Assembly: GCF_002939475.1 (NCBI RefSeq)
Contig: NZ_PKFQ01000001.1
Coordinates: 1,736,001 to 1,800,000 of the forward strand
Source: Streptomyces cinnamoneus
GTDB taxonomy: Bacteria > Actinomycetota > Actinomycetes > Streptomycetales > Streptomycetaceae
Direction: 5' to 3'
DNA length: 64,000 nt
The notes beneath the pieces were generated by a model that was given only the letters and a program-made list of their open reading frames with translations, made no database searches and was not told where the DNA came from. Within the stretch, counting starts at the first letter, position 1. Every line of letters starts with the position of its first letter. Position numbers and translations under genes: made by a program. Of the stretch, positions 45,527-53,050 are shown piece by piece.

Positions 45527-46300
45527 GTGTACGACACCGAAACGCGCCAGCGTGCACTCGCCCTCGTCGATCAGGGCCACAGCCTCAATGCCGTGAGCAA
45601 GCAGACCGGCATATCCAGGTACGCGATCCGCTCGTGGCAGACCAGGCTCGAACCCCTCCCCCGCACGCACGAATGCTCGCGCTGCTGCAGCACACCGCAC
45701 CCCCGCCGATGTCAGCCGCGTACGCCTATCTGCTCGGCCTCTACCTGGGCGACGGCCACATCATCGACTACCGCAAACACCGGGCACCGAGCATGTCTCT
45801 CGCGTGCGGCGACAAGTGGCCCGGCCTCATCGAAGCCGCCGCACAGGCCCTCAACGCCGTGTTCCCCGACAACAAGGTCTGCCAGGTGAGCGGCACCGGT
45901 TGCACCTACGTGAAGGTGCACTCGAAACACCTCCCGTGCCTCTTCCCTCAGCACGGCCCCGGCAAGAAGCACGAGCGCCGCATCGTGCTGGAAGCCTGGC
46001 AGCAGCGAATCGTGGACGCACACCCGTGGGAGTTCCTCCGCGGACTCATCCACTCCGACGGCTCGCGCATCACCAACTGGACCACCCGCACCATCAACGG
46101 TGAGGTCAAGCGCTACGAGTACTCCCGCTACTTCTTCACCAACACATCCACCGACATCCTGATGCTCTTCACCGAGACCCTCGACAAGGTGGGCGTCGAA
46201 TGGAAGTCCACCCACCCAGAGCCGACGCGCCCAGAACATCTCCGTAGCCCGCCGCGCCTCCGTCGCCCTCATGGACGCCCACATAGGACCGAAGTACTGA
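45527..46300 (+). pseudogene. HTH-LAGLIDADG homing-endonuclease-like gene, two compensating frameshifts
   Basis: Starting at the GTG at 45527, frame 2 encodes a helix-turn-helix (RQRALALVDQGHSLNAVSKQ, ISRYAIRSWQTRL). Near the CCCCC run at about 45702 the coding potential moves to frame 1. There it shows two LAGLIDADG-type motifs: YLLGLYLGDGHI (about 45727-45762) and FLRGLIHSDGSR (about 46033-46068). After EWKSTHP (about 46219) it returns to frame 2 for NISVARRASVALMDAHIGPK and the stop at 46298-46300. The net length (258 codons) is what an intact relative would have, as I remember the Streptomyces HTH proteins with this ending. So a 1-base loss and a 1-base gain (or two homopolymer sequencing errors) broke it. 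Frames 1 and 2 alone each look like partial ORFs. The gene lies 110 bp after the tRNA and 6 bp from the convergent pyk stop. Confidence 0.8.
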
Positions 46301-46306
46301 TCGCCC

Positions 46307-47740
46307 CTACTTCGGCGAGTCGTCCTCCCCGATGTGGTGCACCCGCACCAGGTTCGTCGTCCCCGGCGTCCCGGGTGGGGAGCCCGCCGTGATGATGACC
46401 ATGTCGCCCTTGCGGCAGCGGCCGATCCGCAGCAGGTGCTCGTCGACCTGCTCGACCATCTCGTCGGTCGTCTGCACCATCGGGCCCAGGAACGTCTCCA
46501 CCCCCCACGTGAGGTTCAGCTGCGAGCGCGTCGCCGGCTCGGGGGTGAACGCCAGCAGCGGGATGGGTGACCGGTAGCGCGACAGCCTGCGGACCGTGTC
46601 ACCGGATTGAGTGAAGGCCACCAGGAACTTGGCGCCGAGAAAGTCGCCCATTTCGGCGGCGGCGCGGGCGACGGAGCCTCCCTGGGTGCGGGGCTTGCTG
46701 CGTTCGGTGAGAGGGGGGAGGCCTTTGGCGAGGACGTCTTCCTCCGCCGCGGCGACGATGCGGCCCATGGTCTTGACGGTCTCGACGGGGTACTTGCCGA
46801 CGCTGGTCTCACCGCTGAGCATGACGGCGTCGGTGCCGTCGATGACGGCGTTGGCGACGTCGGAGGCTTCGGCGCGGGTGGGGCGGGAGGCGTCGATCAT
46901 GGAGTCGAGCATCTGGGTGGCGACGATGACCGGCTTGGCGTTGCGCTTGGCGAGCTTGATCGCTCGTTTCTGCACGATCGGGACTGTTTCCAGTGGCATT
47001 TCGACACCGAGGTCGCCGCGGGCGACCATGATGCCGTCGAAGGCGGCGACGATGTCGTCGAGGTTCTGGACAGCCTGGGGCTTTTCGATCTTGGCGATGA
47101 CGGGGAGGCGGCGGCCTTCTTCGTCCATGACGCGGTGTACGTCGTCGATGTCGTGTCCGGTGCGGACGAAGGAGAGGGCGATGATGTCGGCGCCGGTCCT
47201 GATGGCCCAGCGGAGGTCTTCGACGTCCTTCGCGGAGAGGGCGGGGACGGAGACGGCGACTCCGGGGAGGTTGAGTCCCTTGTGGTCGGAGACCATGCCG
47301 CCTTCGATGACCATGGTCCTGACCCGGGGGCCGTGGACGTCGATGACTTCAAGAGTTACACGGCCGTCGTCGACGAGGATGCGTTCGCCCCTGGAGACGT
47401 CGTGGGCGAGGCCGGGGTAGGTGGTGCCGCAGGAGTGGCGGTCGCCTTCGACGTCCTCGACGGTGATGGTGAACTCGTCGCCGCGCTCGAGGAGGACGGG
47501 GCCTTCGCGGAAGCGGCCGAGGCGGATCTTCGGGCCTTGAAGGTCGGCGAGGACGCCGACGCTGCGTCCGATTTCGTCGGAGGCCTTGCGGACCCGCTGG
47601 TAGCGGGTCTCGTGTTCGACGTACGTGCCGTGGCTGAGGTTGAAGCGGGCGACGTCCATGCCGGCTTCGACGAGTGCCTTGATCTGCTCGTACGAGTCGG
47701 TGGCGGGCCCCAGGGTGCAGACGATTTTCGCTCGGCGCAT
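46307..47740 (-). CDS. pyk: pyruvate kinase
   Basis: Last step of glycolysis: phosphoenolpyruvate plus ADP to pyruvate plus ATP. 477 residues from the ATG at 47740 (MRRAKIVCTLGPATDSYEQI). RFNLSHGTY binds the substrate side, VIAKIEKPQAVQNLDDI carries the catalytic Lys, GIMVARGDLGVEMPLETVPI the metal-binding region and DAVMLSGETSVGKYPVETVK the conserved SGET. Streptomyces has two pyk genes; from context this would be the one next to the ANTAR regulator. Codon third positions differ between the two ends of the gene, switching near 46.62 kb (see findings). Confidence 0.98.
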   Translation of the reverse strand: MRRAKIVCTLGPATDSYEQIKALVEAGMDVARFNLSHGTYVEHETRYQRVRKASDEIGRSVGVLADLQGPKIRLGRFREGPVLLERGDEFTITVEDVEGDRHSCGTTYPGLAHDVSRGERILVDDGRVTLEVIDVHGPRVRTMVIEGGMVSDHKGLNLPGVAVSVPALSAKDVEDLRWAIRTGADIIALSFVRTGHDIDDVHRVMDEEGRRLPVIAKIEKPQAVQNLDDIVAAFDGIMVARGDLGVEMPLETVPIVQKRAIKLAKRNAKPVIVATQMLDSMIDASRPTRAEASDVANAVIDGTDAVMLSGETSVGKYPVETVKTMGRIVAAAEEDVLAKGLPPLTERSKPRTQGGSVARAAAEMGDFLGAKFLVAFTQSGDTVRRLSRYRSPIPLLAFTPEPATRSQLNLTWGVETFLGPMVQTTDEMVEQVDEHLLRIGRCRKGDMVIITAGSPPGTPGTTNLVRVHHIGEDDSPK

Positions 47741-47884
47741 GGTACGAGCCTATGACCTACCGACCGGTAGGGAATTCGCCCGCCGCAAGTGCTCAAAGTC
47801 CTTTGGGTAAACCCTTGTTGACACCTTGTGAAACGTGCAGCGAGGCGCTCCGATGAGCGCCTCCGGCCGCCGCGGTGGTGGGCC

Positions 47885-48601
47885 TCAGAGGGTGGGGGGC
47901 GTCATCGTAAACCGGGCGTTGACGTGGGCGTGGACGGTCTGGCGGCGGGGTTCGAGGTCGAGGGTGGGGGGCGGGGTGGGCGGGGCGCCGCCGAAGCCGG
48001 AGCGCATCATGCCGCCGGGCGCGGCGGGGGGCCCTGCGGGGGCGGTGGGGAGGGTGTGCTCGGCGCCGGTGTCGGCGAGTTCGACGAGGGCGACGAGTCG
48101 GGAGCCGAGGGCGTCGGCGTATTCGCGGGCGCGTTGTACGGCTTCGCGTACGGCCTTTTGGCGGGCTTCGCGGTGGGCGGGTGAGTCGGGGCGCAGGCTC
48201 CACCAGGGGCCGTTGATGCGGATGAGGTCGTTCTCGGAGAGGCGGGTGACGAGTTCGCCGAGGGTGGTGAAGTCGGTGACGGTGGCGGTGTGGTGGACGT
48301 GGCCGTGGTAGGCGTGGACGCGTTCGTGGCGGCCTTTGTCGTTGAGTTGGGGGGTGATGGTGAAGCTTCCTGTTTCGATTTTCTCGATGGCTTGTCCGTA
48401 GCTCCTGAGGAGTTCGAGGGTGTGGTTGTTGCGGCGGGTGAGGTCGTCGAGAGTGGTGCGGCGGTCGGTGCCGCGGGCGCTGATGCTGATGCCGAGGTGG
48501 GCGATTTCGGGGTCGACTTCGAGGCGGGCTTCGCCGCGGACGGCGACTCGGGGGGCGTCGGGGGTGCCGTAGGGCAGGGGTGCGGGGTGGGGTGTGGTCA
48601 T
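47885..48601 (-). CDS. SIMPL-domain (DUF541) protein
   Basis: 238 residues from the ATG at 48601. The SIMPL fold is visible as VAVRGEARLEVDPEIAHLGI and SISARGTDRRTTLDDLTRRN, followed by IEKIETGSFTITPQL and ARQKAVREAVQRAREYADAL. It lacks a signal peptide, unlike many Gram-negative members. A Gly/Pro-rich low-complexity segment (about 190-215) precedes the last strand. Function of the family is unknown; some members influence oxidative or envelope stress. Third positions are C- or A-ending on the minus strand. Confidence 0.9.
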   Translation of the reverse strand: MTTPHPAPLPYGTPDAPRVAVRGEARLEVDPEIAHLGISISARGTDRRTTLDDLTRRNNHTLELLRSYGQAIEKIETGSFTITPQLNDKGRHERVHAYHGHVHHTATVTDFTTLGELVTRLSENDLIRINGPWWSLRPDSPAHREARQKAVREAVQRAREYADALGSRLVALVELADTGAEHTLPTAPAGPPAAPGGMMRSGFGGAPPTPPPTLDLEPRRQTVHAHVNARFTMTPPTL

Positions 48602-48764
48602 GGGGTCAGGGTGGCAGGCGTGGTGCGGGGGTGTCGTGGCTGGTGGGTGGTGATGTGGATCGCAGGGTGTTGAGGGTGTTGGGGGGTGTGGGGGGTGGGC
48701 CAGAATCTACGCGCGTTGGCTCTGGCCGCGTTGGTTCTGGTGATGAATGGGGAGAACAGAACAT

Positions 48765-50573
48765 ATGCCGCTCAATCGTAGGAACTTCCTGGGGCGTACG
48801 GCTGTGACGGGTGCCGGTGTGGCGTTGGCGGGGGCTGCGGGTGCCGTGCCGGCCGAGGCGCGGACTGCGGACCAGGAGCGGGGTCGGGGGAAGAAGCGCT
48901 ACTCCTTGACCGTGATGGGGACGACCGACCTGCACGGCAACGTCTTCAACTGGGACTATTTCACCGATGCCGAGTTCGATGACAAGGCGCACAACGACGT
49001 CGGGCTGGCGAAGATTTCGACGCTGGTGGGTCAGGTCCGGGCGGAGAAGGGGCGTCGGAACACGCTTTTGATCGATGCCGGTGACACGATTCAGGGGACT
49101 CAGCTTTCGTATTACTACGCCAGGGTGGATCCGATCACGGGTCCGGGAGGGCCGGTGCACCCGATGGCGCAGGCGATGAACGCGATCGGCTATGACGCTG
49201 CCGCGCTGGGCAACCATGAGTTCAACTACGGCATTCCGACGTTGCGGAAGTTCGAGGAGCAGTGTGATTTTCCGCTGCTGGGTGCGAACGCTCTGGATGC
49301 GAAGACCATGCGGCCGGCGTTCCGTCCGTATGTGATGAAGCGGGTGTGCACGCCGCATGGTCGTGATGTGCGGGTGGCGGTTCTGGGTTTGACGAATCCG
49401 GGGATCGCGATCTGGGACAAGGCGAACGTGCAGGGGAAGATGGTGTTTCCCGGTCTGGAGGAGCAGGCGGCGAAGTGGGTGCCGAAGCTCCGGTCGATGG
49501 GCGCGGACGTGGTGATCGTTGCGGCGCATTCGGGTTCGAGCGGCACGTCGTCGTACGGTGATCAGTTGCCGTACGTGGAGAACGCGGCGGCGTTGGTGGC
49601 GGAGCAGGTGCCGGGTATCGACGCGATTCTGGTGGGGCACGCTCACACGGAGATTCCCGAGTACCGGGTGGCGAACAAGGAGACCGGCAAGCAGGTCGTG
49701 CTGTCGGAGCCCTTGAAGTGGGGTCAGCGGCTGACGCTGTTCGACTTCGACCTGGTGTGGGAGCGGGGCGGCTGGCAGGTGGAGTCGGTCTCGGCGAAGG
49801 TGCTGAACTCCAATACGGTGGCGGAGGACGCCCGGATCACCGGTTTGCTGCGTGATGAGCACCGGAAGGTGGTGGCGTATGTGAACCAGGTGATCGGTTC
49901 GTCGTCGGCGGCGATGAGTGCCGCGGAGGCGCCGTACAAGGACACGCCGATCATTGATTTCATCAATCATGTGCAGGCGGAGACGGTGCGGGGTGCTCTG
50001 GCGGGTTCGGCGTACGCGTCGTTGCCAGTGTTGTCCCAGGCTTCGTGTTTTTCGCGTACGGCTGCGGTGCCGGCGGGGAAGGTGACGATTCGCGAGGTGG
50101 CGGGGCTGTATCCGTTTGAGAACACGCTGGAGGCGCGGTTGATGACCGGTGCCCAGTTGCGTGAGTATCTGGAGTTCTCGGTGCGCTATTACGCGCAGAC
50201 CGCTGTGGGTGCGCCGGTGGATCCGTCGAAGTTGACGAATGCGGAGGGGGTTCCGGATTACAACTACGACGTGGTGAGTGGTCTGTCGTACGAGGTGGAC
50301 ATCGCTCGGGCGCCGGGGTCGCGGATCGTGGGCCTGTCGTTCGCGGGGAAGCCGTTGGACGACTCCGCCGAGTTCGTTCTGGCGGTGAACAACTACCGGG
50401 CGAGTGGCGGGGGTGGTTTCCCGCATGTGGCGCGTGCCAAGCAGTTGTGGGCGAACTCGGAGGAGATCCGCAACACGATCATCGGTTGGGTGAAGGCGAA
50501 GGGGTCGATCGATGTGGGGGCGTTCGCTTCAGTGGACTGGAAGCTGACGCGGGATGGTGTGCCGGTTTTCTGA
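48765..50573 (+). CDS. Tat-exported bifunctional metallophosphatase/5'-nucleotidase
   Basis: 602 residues from the ATG at 48765, with GGGGAGAAC upstream. A twin-arginine signal (LNRRNFLGRTAVTGAGVALA) directs a folded enzyme outside the cell. The metallophosphoesterase domain carries TTDLHGNVFNWDYF, LIDAGDTIQGTQLSYY, ALGNHEFNYG, VVIVAAHSG and GHAHTEIPEY, the complete binuclear metal site. The C-terminal 5'-nucleotidase substrate domain starts about residue 380 and includes GLYPFENTLEARLMTGAQLR and YNYDVVSGLSYEVD. It probably hydrolyses nucleoside mono- or 2',3'-cyclic phosphates for phosphate or nucleoside uptake. Codon use is strongly G- or T-ending. The last 45 bp overlap the 3' end of the convergent N-monooxygenase gene. 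Confidence 0.95.
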   Translation: MPLNRRNFLGRTAVTGAGVALAGAAGAVPAEARTADQERGRGKKRYSLTVMGTTDLHGNVFNWDYFTDAEFDDKAHNDVGLAKISTLVGQVRAEKGRRNTLLIDAGDTIQGTQLSYYYARVDPITGPGGPVHPMAQAMNAIGYDAAALGNHEFNYGIPTLRKFEEQCDFPLLGANALDAKTMRPAFRPYVMKRVCTPHGRDVRVAVLGLTNPGIAIWDKANVQGKMVFPGLEEQAAKWVPKLRSMGADVVIVAAHSGSSGTSSYGDQLPYVENAAALVAEQVPGIDAILVGHAHTEIPEYRVANKETGKQVVLSEPLKWGQRLTLFDFDLVWERGGWQVESVSAKVLNSNTVAEDARITGLLRDEHRKVVAYVNQVIGSSSAAMSAAEAPYKDTPIIDFINHVQAETVRGALAGSAYASLPVLSQASCFSRTAAVPAGKVTIREVAGLYPFENTLEARLMTGAQLREYLEFSVRYYAQTAVGAPVDPSKLTNAEGVPDYNYDVVSGLSYEVDIARAPGSRIVGLSFAGKPLDDSAEFVLAVNNYRASGGGGFPHVARAKQLWANSEEIRNTIIGWVKAKGSIDVGAFASVDWKLTRDGVPVF

Positions 50574-51962
50574 GCCGATGGCGGTCTGGGGTCGTGGTTG
50601 TGGCCGCGGCTCCAGGCCGAAGGTGGTGAAGGCGGTGCGCTGGGGCAGGGCGTAGACGGTTTTCCCCGTGAGGGCGTTGAGGATGACGGCGCTGCGCCAG
50701 GCGGCGAGGCCGAGGTCGGGGGCGCCGACGCCGTGGGTGTGGGTTTCGGCGTTCTGGACGTGGACGGCTCCCTTGACGGAGGGGTCGAGGATGAGCCGGT
50801 GGTGTTCGTCGATGCGGGGGCGGCCGCTGGAGTCTCGGCGGATGTAGGGGTCGAGGGCGGCGAGGAGGGTGTCGACGCGGCGTTCGCGGTAGCCGGTGGC
50901 GAGGACGACGGCGTCGGTGGTGAGGCGGGAGCGGCTGCCTTGCTGGGTGTGTTCGAGGTGGAGTTCGACGCGGGTGGTGCCGACGCGTCCGGCGGTGCGG
51001 ACGAAGACTCCGGGGGTGAGGGTGGCGTCGGGCCAGCCGCCGTGGAGGCTGCGGCGGTAGAGCTCGTCGTGGATGTCGGCGATGGTGTGGGTGTCGATGC
51101 CCTGGTGGAGCTGCCACTGCTGGGGCAGGACCTGGTCGCGGACGGGTTCGGGGAGGGTGCGGAAGTAGTGGGTGTAGTCGGGGGTGAAGTGCTCGAGGCC
51201 GAGCTTGCTGTACTCCATGGGGGCGAAGGCGGGGGTGCGGGCGATCCAGTGGAGTTTTTCGCGGCCTTCGGGGCGGCGGCGGAGGAGGTCGAGGAAGACC
51301 TCGGCGCCTGACTGTCCGCTGCCGATGACGGTGATGTGTTCGGCTTCGAGGAGTCTGTCGCGGTGGGAGAGGTAGTCCGCGGCGTGGATGACGGGGACGT
51401 TGGGGGCGTCGACGAGGGGGCGGAGCGGTTCGGGGACGTAGGGGGCGGTCCCCACGCCGAGGACGAGGTTGCGGGTGTAGGCGCGGCCGAGGGCGTCGGC
51501 TTCGCCGTCGGGGTCGAGCTGGGTGTAGTCGATCTCGAAGAGGACGCGTTCGGGGTTCCAGCGGACGGCGTCGATGTGGTGGTTGAAGTGGAGTCCGCGG
51601 AGGTTCTCGCTGACCCAGCGGCAGTAGGCGTCGTATTCGGCGCGGTGGATGTGCTGGCGCTCGGCGAAGTAGAAGGGGTAGAGGCGTTCGCGGGTCTTGA
51701 GGTAGTTGAGGAAGGACCAGGGGCTGGTGGGGTCGGCGAGGGTGACGAGATCGGCGAGGTGGGGGACCTGGAGGGCGGTGCCGTCGATGAGGAGGCCGGG
51801 GTGCCACTGGAAGGACGGGCTCTGGTCGTAGAAGGCGGCCTTGAGGTCCTGGAGGGGGTGGGCGAGGGCGGCGAGGGAGAGGTTGAAGGGGCCGATGCCG
51901 ATGCCGACGAGGTCGAGGGGGTGGTCGGGGGCGGAGGCGGGGGGCTCTTGGGGGCTGGTCAT
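50529..51962 (-). CDS. L-lysine/L-ornithine N-monooxygenase (SidA/IucD/PvdA family)
   Basis: 477 residues from the ATG at 51962; an in-frame extension upstream is arginine/proline-rich nonsense. FAD-binding LVGIGIGPFNLSLAALAH, substrate-side YDQSPSFQWHPGLLIDGTAL, NADPH-binding ITVIGSGQSGAEVFLDLL, FAPMEYSKLGLEHFTPDY and VVLATGYRERRVDTLLAAL identify the N-hydroxylase that starts hydroxamate siderophore synthesis. No siderophore synthetase or transporter is adjacent, and Streptomyces normally encodes a separate desferrioxamine hydroxylase elsewhere, so this looks like an orphan or second copy. The C-terminal residues overlap the nucleotidase gene. Confidence 0.94.
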   Translation of the reverse strand: MTSPQEPPASAPDHPLDLVGIGIGPFNLSLAALAHPLQDLKAAFYDQSPSFQWHPGLLIDGTALQVPHLADLVTLADPTSPWSFLNYLKTRERLYPFYFAERQHIHRAEYDAYCRWVSENLRGLHFNHHIDAVRWNPERVLFEIDYTQLDPDGEADALGRAYTRNLVLGVGTAPYVPEPLRPLVDAPNVPVIHAADYLSHRDRLLEAEHITVIGSGQSGAEVFLDLLRRRPEGREKLHWIARTPAFAPMEYSKLGLEHFTPDYTHYFRTLPEPVRDQVLPQQWQLHQGIDTHTIADIHDELYRRSLHGGWPDATLTPGVFVRTAGRVGTTRVELHLEHTQQGSRSRLTTDAVVLATGYRERRVDTLLAALDPYIRRDSSGRPRIDEHHRLILDPSVKGAVHVQNAETHTHGVGAPDLGLAAWRSAVILNALTGKTVYALPQRTAFTTFGLEPRPQPRPQTAIGSENRHTIPRQLPVH

Positions 51963-52347
51963 CGGGTGGTGTGGCCTTCCACGAGTGTCGGCGGTGCCGG
52001 GGTCGTCGGGGGCGGGTACCGGGCGGGGTCCGGAGCGGGCTCGAATGATCGCGTCGGCGGGGCCGGCTCCGGGGCGGGTGCGCGCCGCGGGCCGGGTGCG
52101 GCGGTGGCCGGAGGCTGTTCTCGGGGCGTTCTCCCTGGTCTGTGGCGGGCCGGGCTGGCGCCAACGGCTCAAGCTACCGGCTGTGCTCGCACGGTGACGT
52201 GGGGTGGGGAAGGTTTCGCCCGATGGGGGTACGGGCCCGGCGAGGCCTTGCGCGGGCGCGGAGTTGGGGGCGCGGGGGCGTGGGGCGAGGCCGTGGCGGG
52301 GGGTGCGGTTCGGCGGTGGGGAGGGGCTTCAAGGTAATGTGCTCACC
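51963..52347. other. 385-bp divergent intergenic region
   Basis: Separates the N-monooxygenase and the b-subunit paralogue. I find no credible gene. TAATGT at 52335-52340 could be a -10 element placing transcription start next to the ATG at 52348 (leaderless mRNA). AGGTAATGTGCTCACC (52332-52347) has some likeness to the Streptomyces iron box but needs a 2-bp gap. Confidence 0.5.
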
Positions 52348-52902
52348 ATGGCCATGACTTTTGCTCTCGACGTAGGGCCGCTGAAGCCCGAGCCCGCACC
52401 GCTCATCCTGGGTCTGGTGCTGTTCTTCCTCACCTTCTGGGTGATGGCGAAGGTGATCCTTCCGCGCGTCAACAAGGTCCTCATCGAGCGTGAGAACGCC
52501 ACCGAGGGGCGTTTCGAGGAGGCCGAGGAGACGCGTGCCGAGGCGGCGCGGGTCCACGCCGAGTACCAGGAGCTGCTGGCGGAGGCCCGCCACGAGGCGG
52601 CGCGGCTGCGGCAGGAGTCGTTCGAGCAGGGCACGGCGATCATCGCGGAGCTGCGGGCCGAGGGCCAGCGGCAGCGTGAGGAGATCATCTCCGCCGGTCA
52701 CGCGGTGATCGACGCGGAGCGCGCGGTGGCCGAGGCGGAGCTGCGCGAGCAGGTCGGCGTGCTGGCCACGGACCTCGCGGGCAAGATCGTCGGCGAGCCG
52801 ATGACGGACTACGCCCGGGAGAGCGGTGTCGTCGACCGCTTCCTGGAGGAGCTGCGCACGGCGAAGGCGTCGGACGCGGCAGCGGGCGAGACCCGCGACT
52901 GA
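52348..52902 (+). CDS. orphan F0F1 ATP synthase subunit b paralogue
   Basis: 184 residues from the ATG at 52348 (a second ATG at 52354 is possible). A single N-terminal membrane helix (APLILGLVLFFLTFWVMAKV) is followed by a long coiled-coil stalk: RFEEAEETRAEAARVHAEYQ, LAEARHEAARLRQESFEQGT and IAELRAEGQRQREEIISAGH. That closely resembles authentic AtpF of Streptomyces from memory, ending with LATDLAGKIVGEPMTDYARE. No other ATP synthase gene is nearby and the canonical atp operon would lie elsewhere. It may form an alternative stator or regulate the ATPase; this is inference. A 15-bp-arm terminator follows. Confidence 0.88.
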   Translation: MAMTFALDVGPLKPEPAPLILGLVLFFLTFWVMAKVILPRVNKVLIERENATEGRFEEAEETRAEAARVHAEYQELLAEARHEAARLRQESFEQGTAIIAELRAEGQRQREEIISAGHAVIDAERAVAEAELREQVGVLATDLAGKIVGEPMTDYARESGVVDRFLEELRTAKASDAAAGETRD

Positions 52903-52924
52903 CAACCGGCAGAGCCATAGGCCC

Positions 52925-52958
52925 AGGCTCCCCGCACCCTTCCGGGTGCGGGGAGCCT
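52925..52958. terminator. strong hairpin terminator
   Basis: Perfect 15-bp arms AGGCTCCCCGCACCC (52925-52939) and GGGTGCGGGGAGCCT (52944-52958) with loop TTCC, followed by TGTCGTTT. It sits between convergent stops at 52902 and 53051 and can serve both genes. Confidence 0.93.
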
Positions 52959-53050
52959 TGTCGTTTCCCGGGTTCGTTTCCCGGGAGGCCTTTCCCAGGT
53001 GTCGTTCTCAGATGTCGTTTCCGGGCCCGCCCTGTGGGAGGGCCCGGGGG

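Noticed and set aside
52332..52347. Iron-box-like AGGTAATGTGCTCACC near the b-subunit paralogue
   Set aside because: Needs a 2-bp gap against the consensus as I remember it, and lies next to the wrong gene; kept only as a note.
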